DNA from: Bacteroidales bacterium
GTDB lineage: Bacteria; Bacteroidota; Bacteroidia; Bacteroidales; Prolixibacteraceae
Reading direction: 5' to 3'
Assembly: GCA_012719495.1 (NCBI GenBank)
Contig: JAAYAG010000133.1
Location: 1-53,965, forward strand
DNA length: 53,965 nt
Shown in pieces: positions 33,750 through 42,632 of this stretch (the stretch's first letter is position 1; each line of letters opens with the position of its first letter). The translations under genes and the position numbers were made by a program. Under the pieces are notes generated by a model. The model had not been told where the DNA came from. It searched no databases and saw only the letters and a list, made by a program, of their open reading frames with translations.

Positions 33750-35289
33750 TCAGATAACAAAAAGCCGTTTGTCCGTTCCTGCCGATCAGGAGTTGCGGAT
33801 GAAGATAAGGATGAAGTCGCGCGAGGTGGTTTTTCGGCATAAAATTCAGCCACCTGCAACGCTTGAGCTTATAGAAGCGTTGGCTCGTGAGGTTATTGCC
33901 GATCTTAACCTGGAAGCCGATTATCTGGCCTTTGCCATGGTAAACTGCGGAAACGAGATATGGCGCTCTGTTGTCGAGGCTGTACCTTTCGATCGCCGGT
34001 TGTTGCTTTTGCCGCAATGCCTGAGGAGCAGCAGCAATTGCCCGGGTTCTTTCGATGAATTTGGTTTGCTGTGTGCTGGTTGCGGGCAGTGCCATGTCGA
34101 TGGGTTGCTTGAAATGGCAGGCTCAATGGGCTACACAACTTTGGTGGCCGAGGGAACCACCATGGCTGTTTCGCTGGTCGAAGAAGGCGCGGTTGATGCC
34201 GTGATTGGCGTGAGTTGTATGGAAACGCTCGAAAAATCGTTTAACCCGGTTTCGGTATCGGGCATTCCGGTGATGGGCATTCCGCTGCTTTTCAATGGTT
34301 GTGCCGATACGCAGGTCGATTTGAAATGGCTGAAGCAGGAGATCAGCAGCCATCATTGTGGTAGTGCTCTTCAGCCGGTATCGCTGGCCGGGCTAAAAGA
34401 TCGGATTGAAAGGATATTCACCAGAGAGAGAATTTCCCATTTCTTTGAAAAAAATGATACGACATCCCAGCTGGCTGTTGGTGCAATGCTGGAAGGTGGC
34501 CAACGTATTCGGCCGTTGCTTGCTCTACTGGCGTACTATTCGTATAAAACTGATGCCGATGAGGCGGTTGCCGAAGCACTGGCTCAGGCCATCGAATGTT
34601 TTCACAAAGCATCGTTGGCACATGATGATATCGAGGATAGTGACGATTTTCGCTATCAGAAAAAGACCCTTCATAAACGGGAAGGGGTGGCTGTTGCTAT
34701 TAATGTGGGCGATTTGCTGGTGGGGAAAGGGTATCAGTTTCTGTCTTCAATACCAGTCGAACCCAGGCAGTTGTCTCAAATATTTCAAACAGTGGCCAGT
34801 GCCCATGTCGATACGTCGCTGGGACAGGGAAGCGATTTGCTCCAGTCGCGCGATGGGGCAATTCTTTCTGTTGAAGAGCAGTTGAGTGTTTTTCGGTTAA
34901 AAACAGGTTCTGCCATTCGGGCATCGTTGTTGCCGGGCGCTATTGCCGGTGGCGCTACTTCCGGCGAGCTGGACCGCATAGCTGCTTTTGCCGATTCTTT
35001 CGGAATTGCCTATCAGGTTCGCGACGACTTACAGGAGTATCAGCAACAAAAAGATGGAACGCTTTGCCCCACCGATTTCCCGTTTCTGTTGAGTTTGTTA
35101 AAGGAACATGCTCCCGATTTCTCTGCCGATAATTTGGCCGAACAGATGATTCACTTCGATATTGAAAAGGAGGCGGACGTCTATCTCGACGGGTACATTC
35201 AGAAGACATACCAATGCATTGACGCTATTTCGTGTTTGAAACTTCGGTTGGGGCTTCACATTGTTATGGGGAATTTCTTCAAAAAGTAG
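33742..35289 (+). CDS. DUF116-polyprenyl diphosphate synthase fusion
   Basis: 515 residues from the ATG at 33742; a GTG two codons earlier is possible. Residues 1 to about 215 are a DUF116 domain with its cysteine set C93, C100, C111, C114 and C117 (LCAGCGQC), likely a metal or Fe-S site. Residues from about 220 are a trans-prenyltransferase: GGQRIRP, first Asp-rich motif DDIED (295-299), second motif DDLQE (428-432) with Glu in the last place. Small residues sit 4 and 5 places before the first motif, which favours C20 or longer products. It makes prenyl diphosphate in the cytoplasm; the DUF116 role is unknown. Confidence 0.88.
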   Translation: MDNQITKSRLSVPADQELRMKIRMKSREVVFRHKIQPPATLELIEALAREVIADLNLEADYLAFAMVNCGNEIWRSVVEAVPFDRRLLLLPQCLRSSSNCPGSFDEFGLLCAGCGQCHVDGLLEMAGSMGYTTLVAEGTTMAVSLVEEGAVDAVIGVSCMETLEKSFNPVSVSGIPVMGIPLLFNGCADTQVDLKWLKQEISSHHCGSALQPVSLAGLKDRIERIFTRERISHFFEKNDTTSQLAVGAMLEGGQRIRPLLALLAYYSYKTDADEAVAEALAQAIECFHKASLAHDDIEDSDDFRYQKKTLHKREGVAVAINVGDLLVGKGYQFLSSIPVEPRQLSQIFQTVASAHVDTSLGQGSDLLQSRDGAILSVEEQLSVFRLKTGSAIRASLLPGAIAGGATSGELDRIAAFADSFGIAYQVRDDLQEYQQQKDGTLCPTDFPFLLSLLKEHAPDFSADNLAEQMIHFDIEKEADVYLDGYIQKTYQCIDAISCLKLRLGLHIVMGNFFKK

Positions 35290-35292
35290 GGG

Positions 35293-36117
35293 ATGAAGAC
35301 GGTGGTTTCCCAAATAATTGACCAGCTTTCATGCATCGACGCAATACTTGCCCCTGAATCAAAAGTCGAACTTATCCATTTTGTTTCTGAATGCCAGAAC
35401 CCTGATGGAGGTTTTCAAAACCGCGATGGAAGTTCCGATCCGTATTACTCATTCTTTGGATTCTTGATTGCATTAAGCCTTGGGCTTTCAGACGAGTTGT
35501 CGCAGTTGAAAAAATATGTGTCGCAAACCAGTACTCGTTCTTGTAATTCTCTTGCCGACACTTGTGCATTGACAGTTATGGATGCTTTGTTGTCGGAAAA
35601 ACGAGGGCGGCATTGGGGCAAGGCGTTGAAATTTCTGAGACAATTTAAGGCGAATAAGGGCCACGACCAGATGAGTTATGCGGGTTTCCTAACTTTATTG
35701 ACTGTTGAAACACTGCTTGGACGGCCAACATTTATGGTCAATTTTTCGCGCCGTATTCTGAAAAAAGTAAAAGAGAATGAAGCGATGCCCTGCTCGCAGA
35801 TTGCCGCGCTGATGGTTTTGAAAAAGGAACTTGGGCTTCCTTTTCATGAGGAACAAAAGCTGTTGCCGTCCTATTTCGGAGGAACGGGTGGCTTCAGGAT
35901 ATATACCCACATGGCTAATTCCGATTTGTTGTCGACAGCCGTGGCCTTGTATGCCATGAAGCGTTGTAACATCGACAGGCGGCTGTATGCCCCGGTATCG
36001 ATCCGGTTTGTTGAGTCGCTGTATGCTGAAGGTGCTTTTCTCTCAGGCGATGTCGATTCTTTCCGTGATCTGGAATATACCTTTTATGGGATGCTGGCTC
36101 TGACATCGGTTTCGTAA
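35293..36117 (+). CDS. Short prenyltransferase/squalene-oxidase-repeat protein
   Basis: 274 residues, beginning 3 bases after the fusion gene. The opening CQNPDGGFQNRDGSSDPYY and the closing DLEYTFYGMLALT segments are repeat units of the alpha-barrel shared by protein prenyltransferase beta subunits and triterpene cyclases. It is about half the length of a full cyclase. I see no DxDD acid motif, and the zinc ligands of protein prenyltransferases are not obvious. It may be a non-catalytic partner of the following cyclase, a lipid-binding barrel, or a prenyltransferase-like enzyme. Function unknown. Confidence 0.75.
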   Translation: MKTVVSQIIDQLSCIDAILAPESKVELIHFVSECQNPDGGFQNRDGSSDPYYSFFGFLIALSLGLSDELSQLKKYVSQTSTRSCNSLADTCALTVMDALLSEKRGRHWGKALKFLRQFKANKGHDQMSYAGFLTLLTVETLLGRPTFMVNFSRRILKKVKENEAMPCSQIAALMVLKKELGLPFHEEQKLLPSYFGGTGGFRIYTHMANSDLLSTAVALYAMKRCNIDRRLYAPVSIRFVESLYAEGAFLSGDVDSFRDLEYTFYGMLALTSVS

Positions 36118-36160
36118 ATAAAGTCTTATTTTTAACGTGGAACTTCTGTAGATTTTTCTC

Positions 36161-37945
36161 ATGACAAACGACTCTTTCCAACATAGAAGACAGGAACTAA
36201 TCCGGATTCTGAAATCTGAGATGAATATCGATGGCTACTGGGACGGACAACTCTCGTCGAGTGCCCTGGGTGTGGCTGTTGCGGTGGCTGCTTTTCATTT
36301 TTATGATTCTGAAGGATTAGCCCGGGAGATTGAAAAGGGAGTTACATGGCTGGTGCAGAATGCCAACGACGATGGCGGCTATGGCGATACGCACGAGAGT
36401 AAGAGTAACATTAGCACAAGTTTGCTTTGTCTGGCAGCGCTTCATGTAAACAGGGACGTGTCGGCCTACTCTGCTGAGGTTTACGCGAAGCTTGTTTCGT
36501 ACCTAAAACTGCACAACATCGATACCACTTCGACACAGATGGCCCGGAGTGTTCTCGATTTCTATAAAACCGATTACACCTTTTCGGTTCCCATTCTGGC
36601 GATGTGCGCTTTGTGCGGAATCCCAGAGAACAATGCCTTTAAGTCGGTGCCACAGTTGCCGTTCGAGCTGGCGTTGTTGCCGCGTTCGTTCTATCGTTTT
36701 CTGAATCTGAATGTGGTCAGCTATGCCATTCCGGCTTTGATTGCAGTGGGAATTGCCGTGTTTAAAGAGAAAAAGCAAGGGGTGTTGTTGCGAAAGATCA
36801 GGCAACGTTCCGTTATTCCTGCTTTGCGAAAACTCGAAGGGCTTTTGCCCGAGAGCGGCGGTTTTTTGGAAGCCATTCCGCTAACAGCTTTTGTTGCCAT
36901 CAGCCTGATTAAAGCTGGGTTTAAAGAGAATAGAATCGTTGAAAAAGGGATCGGTTTTCTTAAACGCACACAACGCGCCGATGGCAGCTGGCCCATCGAT
37001 ATCGATCTTTCTACATGGGTAACCACGTTGTCGGTTAAAGCCTTGAAAAGCGGAATTAATGATGAATTCTCGCTTGAAGAACGCAACCGGGTTGTTCACC
37101 ATTTGCTTTCCATTCAAAACAAATCGGTGCATCCTTTCAACGGAACTTCTCCGGGAGGTTGGGGATGGACACACTTCTCCGGTTCGGTGCCCGATGGCGA
37201 CGATACTTCGGGGGTAATTCTTTCGCTGATTTTTTTGGCCGATGCTTCTAATGGTGAAGTAAACAAAGCGATTGAAGAAGGTTGCGACTGGTTGTTGAAA
37301 CTTCAGAACAGCGATGGCGGTTTTCCTACCTTTTCGCGGGGTTGGGGCAAGTTGCCGTTCGATCAAAGCAGTGCCGATATTACCGGTCATGCGTTATTGG
37401 CGTTAACGAAATCGATAGAGCGATTGCAAGGCATTGTTTCGGATGTGAAACTTTCAAAATACAGGAAAGCTGTTAAGCGGAGTCTTCTCTTTTTGAAGAA
37501 ACACCAGCAAGAAAACGGATCATGGATCCCGCTGTGGTTTGGTAACGAGAATCATCCTGCTCACCACAACCCGGTATACGGTACTGCACGCGTTTGTGCA
37601 TATCTGACCGATGCCATTAAATCGTTGAAATGGAACGAATCGTTGGCTGCTCAGTTGGGAACAATGATTGCTAAGGCTCAGCGCTATCTTGCCGCGGTTC
37701 AGAATAGCGATGGCAGCTGGGGCGGCGATGTCAACATCGAAGGAACAATCGAAGAAACTTCGTTGGCGGTAACAGCCCTCAATGGTGTGTCGTTTAATTC
37801 AACTGTTGATAAGGGATTGGCTTGGCTCGACCAGCAATATTGCACAAAAGGGTTAAAAGCTTCGCCCATAGGGCTTTATTTTGCTTCGTTGTGGTACGAC
37901 GAAAAGCTCTATCCGCTCACCATGTACCTTGAGGCGCTGGTATAA
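36161..37945 (+). CDS. Squalene-hopene-cyclase-like class II terpene cyclase
   Basis: 594 residues, somewhat shorter than typical squalene-hopene cyclases (about 630-720). The catalytic acid motif is intact at D345-G-D347-D348 in VPDGDDTSG. QW-type repeats appear as ADGSWPID, NSDGGFPTF, ENGSWIPLW and NSDGSWGGD, and a hydrophobic patch near 185-205 could be the monotopic membrane helix. Class II cyclases protonate a double bond or epoxide to fold a polyprene into rings. With a prenyl diphosphate synthase in the cluster and no squalene synthase nearby, the substrate may not be squalene. It follows the short barrel gene by 43 bases. Confidence 0.88.
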   Translation: MTNDSFQHRRQELIRILKSEMNIDGYWDGQLSSSALGVAVAVAAFHFYDSEGLAREIEKGVTWLVQNANDDGGYGDTHESKSNISTSLLCLAALHVNRDVSAYSAEVYAKLVSYLKLHNIDTTSTQMARSVLDFYKTDYTFSVPILAMCALCGIPENNAFKSVPQLPFELALLPRSFYRFLNLNVVSYAIPALIAVGIAVFKEKKQGVLLRKIRQRSVIPALRKLEGLLPESGGFLEAIPLTAFVAISLIKAGFKENRIVEKGIGFLKRTQRADGSWPIDIDLSTWVTTLSVKALKSGINDEFSLEERNRVVHHLLSIQNKSVHPFNGTSPGGWGWTHFSGSVPDGDDTSGVILSLIFLADASNGEVNKAIEEGCDWLLKLQNSDGGFPTFSRGWGKLPFDQSSADITGHALLALTKSIERLQGIVSDVKLSKYRKAVKRSLLFLKKHQQENGSWIPLWFGNENHPAHHNPVYGTARVCAYLTDAIKSLKWNESLAAQLGTMIAKAQRYLAAVQNSDGSWGGDVNIEGTIEETSLAVTALNGVSFNSTVDKGLAWLDQQYCTKGLKASPIGLYFASLWYDEKLYPLTMYLEALV

Positions 37946-37987
37946 AATCTGAAAATTATTGTAGTATTTCAACTTTCCTATTGTTTG

Positions 37988-38009
37988 TAAAAATAATTTT
38001 CTACATTTG
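37988..38009 (+). promoter_or_regulatory. Promoter of the glutathione peroxidase-marR operon
   Basis: TACATTTG at 38002-38009 matches TAnnTTTG; a TTG about 18 bases upstream can serve as -33. The start codon is at 38056. Confidence 0.6.
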
Positions 38010-38023
38010 TATCGCATGCGATA
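38010..38023. promoter_or_regulatory. Operator palindrome, probably OhrR-type
   Basis: TATCGCATGCGATA is a perfect 14-base palindrome starting immediately after the -7 box, over the expected transcription start. The operon encodes a MarR/OhrR-type regulator, its likely ligand. Confidence 0.65.
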
Positions 38024-38055
38024 TAATTGTAAACGATTTAAAATAATGAATAGAC

Positions 38056-38538
38056 ATGAAAACACAAACTTTTTACGATTTTTGCATTCACACACCCAAA
38101 GGGGAGAAAGTTGAAATGAGTCATTATCAGGGCAAAGTTGTTCTGGTTGTAAACACTGCAACCAAATGTGGTTTGGCTCCACAATTCGATGGGCTTGAAC
38201 AGCTTCATCAGAAATATAAGGATCGGGGAGTGGTTGTGCTGGGTTTTCCCTGTGATCAGTTTTTGAACCAGGAACCGGAAACAAACGAAACGGTGGTTGA
38301 AGCTTGCCGGATCAACCATGGGGTAACATTTCCGCTTTTTGAAAAAATCGATGTCAATGGAAAAAATACCCACCCGTTGTACCAATACTTAAAGGCTGAG
38401 TTGCCTGGTTTTTTGGGTGGAAAAATCAAATGGAATTTCACCAAATTTCTGATCGATAAAAACGGGAAACCAGTGAAGCGTTATTCACCCACAACGGTTC
38501 CTGAAAAAATTGAAGCTGACATTCTGAAACTTATGTAA
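38056..38538 (+). CDS. Glutathione peroxidase-family thiol peroxidase
   Basis: 160 residues, cysteine type. The peroxidatic C38 lies in NTATKCGLAPQ, the second conserved motif GFPCDQF (with a possible resolving Cys) lies near residue 73, and KWNFTKFLID supplies the Trp/Asn of the active site. Bacterial members usually use thioredoxin rather than glutathione to reduce lipid or organic peroxides. The MarR-type gene follows directly, with the TAA and ATG adjacent. Confidence 0.94.
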   Translation: MKTQTFYDFCIHTPKGEKVEMSHYQGKVVLVVNTATKCGLAPQFDGLEQLHQKYKDRGVVVLGFPCDQFLNQEPETNETVVEACRINHGVTFPLFEKIDVNGKNTHPLYQYLKAELPGFLGGKIKWNFTKFLIDKNGKPVKRYSPTTVPEKIEADILKLM

Positions 38539-38967
38539 ATGGAAAATTTTGAACAACTAAAGCTCGAAAACCAACTTTGTTTTCCGCTGTATACGGCATC
38601 AAGGTTGGTGGTGCGAAGTTATACCCCTTTGCTGAACCGTTTGGGGATAACCTATCCGCAATACCTTGTTTTGTTGCTGATGTGGGAGCACCGAACGCTG
38701 ACCGTTAGCCAAATCACCAAACAACTGTATCTCGATACCAGTACAATCACTCCGCTGCTAAAGCGGTTGGAAAAAATTGGGTACATAAAACGAACTCGTT
38801 CCTCCGAAGATGAACGGGTAGTGATGATCGGATTAACTGAAGCGGGTGAAAAGTTACGGGACGAAGCGTGTTCTATTCCAGCCCAGTTAGCCGGTGAACT
38901 GAATTTTTCGGAAGAAGAGCTTGTTGAACTATACCGGTTGCTTTACAAGTACATTCGTCAATCATAG
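38539..38967 (+). CDS. MarR-family regulator, OhrR type
   Basis: 142 residues. The N-terminal C14 in LENQLCFPLY is the conserved peroxide-sensing cysteine of OhrR, followed by a Tyr at the expected place. The winged helix spans about 35-100 (TVSQITKQLYLDTSTITPLLKRLE, RSSEDERVV wing). Oxidation of the Cys by organic hydroperoxide would release the operator. Its operon partner is a glutathione peroxidase instead of the usual Ohr, so it probably autoregulates and controls lipid-peroxide defence. Confidence 0.92.
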   Translation: MENFEQLKLENQLCFPLYTASRLVVRSYTPLLNRLGITYPQYLVLLLMWEHRTLTVSQITKQLYLDTSTITPLLKRLEKIGYIKRTRSSEDERVVMIGLTEAGEKLRDEACSIPAQLAGELNFSEEELVELYRLLYKYIRQS

Positions 38968-38973
38968 AAATCA

Positions 38974-39014
38974 AAAAAAGAAGCGGAGATGTTTGTAATC
39001 CCCGCTTCATTATT
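38974..39014. terminator. Bidirectional terminator between marR and speA
   Basis: GAAGCGG and CCGCTTC pair around a 15-base loop, with an A run to the left and T-rich sequence to the right. Serves both convergent genes. Confidence 0.75.
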
Positions 39015-39031
39015 TTAAATAGTATTCGATT

Positions 39032-40927
39032 TTACTCCAGATAGGTGTATCCGTACAAGCCTGAGCGATAATTTGAAAGGAATTCCTTCCCTTCCGAAGC
39101 TGTAATTTTTCCTTGCTTCACCGAGGCTGTTACCCATGTCTCTACTGTGCGGACTAATTTTTTAGCACTGTATTGTACATAGTCGAGTACTTCGGCAACT
39201 GTTTCTCCGTCAATTATCTGGTCGATGTGGTACCCTTTCTCATTCACTGAAACATGCACTGCATTGGTGTCGCCGAATAAGTTATGCAAATCACCAAGGA
39301 TTTCCTGATAAGCACCTACAAGAAAGACCCCAATATAATAGGGCTCGGTTGATTTTAATTTATGCAAGGGCAAATAGTACGACACGTTTTTGGTTGAAAT
39401 GAAATTATCGATTTTCCCGTCCGAGTCGCAGGTAATGTCTTGTATCGTAGCATTCTTGATTGGTTTCTCTTCAAGTCTGTGAATAGGCATAATCGGGAAA
39501 ATTTGATCGATAGCCCACGAGTCGGGCAACGACTGGAACAACGAGAAGTTGCAGAAATACTTGTCGGCCAGCATTTTTGGCAGCTGTTTCAATTCAAAAG
39601 GAATATGCTTTATTTCTGTAGCCATATCGAAAACTTCACGGGCAATGCTCCAGAATAGCCGCTCAATAAGGGCGCGGGTTTTCAGGTCAAGGAGGTTCAG
39701 GGCAAAACGGTCAAGCGATTCTTCGCGTATTTGCTGTGCATCGTGCCAACTTTCGAGCATCCCGGTTTGGTTTAAGTTGTCCCAAATTTTATACATCTCT
39801 TGTACCAGTTCATGGTCATCGGGGTGAACAGTGTCTTTTTCATCGTCCCATTCGGGTAGTGTTGCAGTTTCAAGCACTTCGAATACCAATACCGAATGGT
39901 GGGCAGTTAGCGATCGTCCCGATTCGGTGATGATGTTTGGGTGATGCAATCCGTTTTTGTCGCTGACGTCCACAAACGTACTCACAGAGTCGTTTACATA
40001 TTCTTGTACCGAATAGTTTACACTGCTTTCGCTGTTCGACGAGCGGGTGCCGTCGTAATCGACACCGAGGCCACCGCCTATATCGACAAATTCGATAGGG
40101 AAGCCCAATTTGCATAATTCAGCATAGAATTGCGAAGCTTCGCGAAGGGCGTTTTTTATCCTCCGTATTTTTGTAATCTGACTACCTATGTGAAAATGAA
40201 TGAATTTGAAGCAGTCTTCAAGTTTGTTTTTCTGGATAAAGTCACAAGCTTCGAGAAGTTCACTCGACGAAAGTCCAAATTTACTGACATCGCCGCCCGA
40301 GCTTTCCCATTTTCCTGCGCCAGAACTGGCTAGTTTGATCCGAATGCCAATATTGGGCTTTATTTTCAGTTGTTTGCTAATTGACGCAACGAGTTTTAGT
40401 TCATTAAGTTTTTCAACTACGATGAAAATACGTTTTCCCATTTTTTGAGCTAACAGGGCTAGTTCAATGTAATCTTCGTCTTTGTAGCCGTTGCAAATGA
40501 TTAACGATTCTGGGTCGGTATTTATGGCAATAATGGCATGGAGTTCGGGCTTCGAACCGGCCTCTAGTCCAATATTGTATTTTTTTCCGTGGCTTACAAT
40601 TTCTTCGACCACGGGGCGCATCTGATTCACTTTAATCGGATAAATAATGTGATTCTGAGCTTTGTAACCATATTCTATTGCCGCACGGTTGAAACATTGC
40701 GAAATAGTGTCGATTTGGTTATCGATAATGTCAGGGAATCTAATTAAAATAGGGGTTGTTACATCACGGAGTGAAAGTTCATCGATGATTTCTTTTAAAT
40801 CGACCGATGCGCACTCTTTTTTTGGGGTAACAATAATGTGCCCGTCTTCGTTAATTGAAAAATAGTCAACTCCCCAGCCGTTAATGTTATAAAGTTCTGC
40901 AGAGTCTTCAATACGCCATTTTCTCAT
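39032..40927 (-). CDS. speA: Biosynthetic arginine decarboxylase
   Basis: 631 residues, the length of the SpeA family. K99 in IYPIKVNQ is the PLP lysine of the alanine-racemase-like barrel; the GGGLGVDYDG loop binds the cofactor phosphate and the C-terminal half completes the fold. It converts arginine to agmatine for polyamine synthesis. No agmatine-processing gene is next to it, and it is probably monocistronic. It ends at a terminator shared with the peroxidase operon. Confidence 0.96.
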   Translation of the reverse strand: MRKWRIEDSAELYNINGWGVDYFSINEDGHIIVTPKKECASVDLKEIIDELSLRDVTTPILIRFPDIIDNQIDTISQCFNRAAIEYGYKAQNHIIYPIKVNQMRPVVEEIVSHGKKYNIGLEAGSKPELHAIIAINTDPESLIICNGYKDEDYIELALLAQKMGKRIFIVVEKLNELKLVASISKQLKIKPNIGIRIKLASSGAGKWESSGGDVSKFGLSSSELLEACDFIQKNKLEDCFKFIHFHIGSQITKIRRIKNALREASQFYAELCKLGFPIEFVDIGGGLGVDYDGTRSSNSESSVNYSVQEYVNDSVSTFVDVSDKNGLHHPNIITESGRSLTAHHSVLVFEVLETATLPEWDDEKDTVHPDDHELVQEMYKIWDNLNQTGMLESWHDAQQIREESLDRFALNLLDLKTRALIERLFWSIAREVFDMATEIKHIPFELKQLPKMLADKYFCNFSLFQSLPDSWAIDQIFPIMPIHRLEEKPIKNATIQDITCDSDGKIDNFISTKNVSYYLPLHKLKSTEPYYIGVFLVGAYQEILGDLHNLFGDTNAVHVSVNEKGYHIDQIIDGETVAEVLDYVQYSAKKLVRTVETWVTASVKQGKITASEGKEFLSNYRSGLYGYTYLE

Positions 40928-41034
40928 TTCAAATTACCAGATTCTAAGTGTGATTAATAATTGTAAATAAAACTGCTACGAAAATAGCAATGATATTTGT
41001 TTAAGCTGGTTTATTTTGAGAAAAAGTTGTTTTG

Positions 41035-42540
41035 CTAAAGTTCGCAGTATTCTCCGTCGTTGTTAAGGTTTTTACAAGGGTATCGCCAACCGCTCGGGTG
41101 TGCTGCCATAAGTTCGTCGGTAGCCAGTGGTCCCCAAGTTCCTGCCGGATAGCCGTGTAATGGGAAGTCGGGGTTAGTATCCCACTCATCGATAATTGGT
41201 TGCACAATTTCCCATGCTTTTTCAACATTGTCGCCTCGCGAGTAAAGTGTGGCATCGCCGTGTATGCAGTCGAGCAGCAAACGCTCGTAAGCTGTTGGTA
41301 CATATGCATCCGATAGGTCAGAATAATGAAATCCCATGTTAACTGTTTGTACCATAAACCCGGCTCCTGGTACTTTTAGTCCCATTTTCATCAGGATTCC
41401 TTCGTCAGGTTGTATTCTGATAATTAGTTGATTTGGGGCAGTAGTGCCATTAAGGGCCGCGTCGAAAAGATGGTGCGGTGTAGGCTTAAAATTAATCACT
41501 ATTTCTGTTACCCTTGTAGGAAGCTTTTTTCCTGTTCGAATATAAAAAGGAATTCCGCCCCAGCGCCAGTTGTCAATATTAAGTCGCATGGCCACAAAGG
41601 TTTCGGTACGACTCTCAGGGTCAACCCCTTCTTCTTCGCGATACCCTGCAACTGCTTCTCCTTTAATGTGTGACGATGTGTATTGCCCCCGGACAACATC
41701 TTCTTGAAGGTTTTCTTTTTTTAATGGTCTTATCGATTGGAAAACCTTAAGCATTTCGTTGCGTATTGCATCGGCATTAATCACGGTTGGTGGTTCCATG
41801 GCAACCATGGCCAGCATTTGCAGCAGGTGGTTTTGTACCATGTCGCGAAGCGCACCTGAGTGATCGTAATAGCCGCCACGTTTCTCTACTCCAAGCGATT
41901 CCGATGAGGTAATTTGTACGTGGTCAATATATTTATGGTTCCATAATGGTTCCCATAAGCTATTTGAAAATCTCAGTACCAACAGGTTTTGCACGGTTTC
42001 TTTTCCGAGGTAATGGTCAATGCGGTACAGTTGGTCTTCTTCAAAATATTGGAGCAGATCGCGATTGAGGTGGCGGGCACTTTCTAAATTACTCCCAAAT
42101 GGTTTTTCAATGATGAGCCGTTTGAAGCCATCGCTTTCGTTGTTTAGTCCAACATTAGCCAGGTGTTTGGGAATCAATGGATAAAGGTTGGGTGGGGTAG
42201 AGAGGTAAAACAATATATTCGCCGGGGCATTTATTTCGCGGCGCAAATCATCGATCCGTTCTTTTAGTCTTGGATAATCGGCTTCATCTGATGTTTGCAG
42301 CGATTCATAATACAAATGGCCTATAAAGTCGGCACTCGTTTCATTATCGGGAAGAAATTCCATCATTTTCTCCCTAAACATGGTATCTGTCATTTCGGTG
42401 CGGCTTACACCAAGAATGGCAAAAGGGTGCCCTAACAAATTTTGCTGATGGAGGTTGAACAATGCAGGAATGAGCTTGCGCTTGGTTAAATCGCCCGATG
42501 CCCCAAATATTACCACTATGTGCGGACTCGTTTTTTTCAT
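41035..42540 (-). CDS. zwf: Glucose-6-phosphate 1-dehydrogenase
   Basis: 501 residues. The N-terminal GASGDLTKRK (13-22) binds NADP+, EKPFG follows near 145, and the substrate motif RIDHYLGK spans 173-180 with the catalytic His-Asp pair. It oxidises glucose-6-phosphate at the entry to the oxidative pentose phosphate pathway. Neither pgl nor gnd is beside it, unlike the frequent zwf-pgl pairing. Confidence 0.97.
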   Translation of the reverse strand: MKKTSPHIVVIFGASGDLTKRKLIPALFNLHQQNLLGHPFAILGVSRTEMTDTMFREKMMEFLPDNETSADFIGHLYYESLQTSDEADYPRLKERIDDLRREINAPANILFYLSTPPNLYPLIPKHLANVGLNNESDGFKRLIIEKPFGSNLESARHLNRDLLQYFEEDQLYRIDHYLGKETVQNLLVLRFSNSLWEPLWNHKYIDHVQITSSESLGVEKRGGYYDHSGALRDMVQNHLLQMLAMVAMEPPTVINADAIRNEMLKVFQSIRPLKKENLQEDVVRGQYTSSHIKGEAVAGYREEEGVDPESRTETFVAMRLNIDNWRWGGIPFYIRTGKKLPTRVTEIVINFKPTPHHLFDAALNGTTAPNQLIIRIQPDEGILMKMGLKVPGAGFMVQTVNMGFHYSDLSDAYVPTAYERLLLDCIHGDATLYSRGDNVEKAWEIVQPIIDEWDTNPDFPLHGYPAGTWGPLATDELMAAHPSGWRYPCKNLNNDGEYCEL

Positions 42541-42632
42541 TTTAATCGATGTTTATTTCAATCCGAGATACGTGTCGTTACTAAATCTAAACAAAAATAA
42601 CAGAAAACCTATTGATTTGTTGGTGATACTTA

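Noticed and set aside
33905-35313. Several minus-strand frames of 64-84 codons in the prenyl synthase region
   Set aside because: All are antisense to strongly motif-supported genes; they look like shadows favoured by the somewhat higher G+C of this stretch.
31819-37945. Annotation of the cluster as a standard hopanoid (hpn) operon
   Set aside because: No hpnC/D/E squalene-forming genes, hpnH-type flank or other hpn genes are present, and the DUF116-prenyl synthase fusion is not part of known hpn operons.
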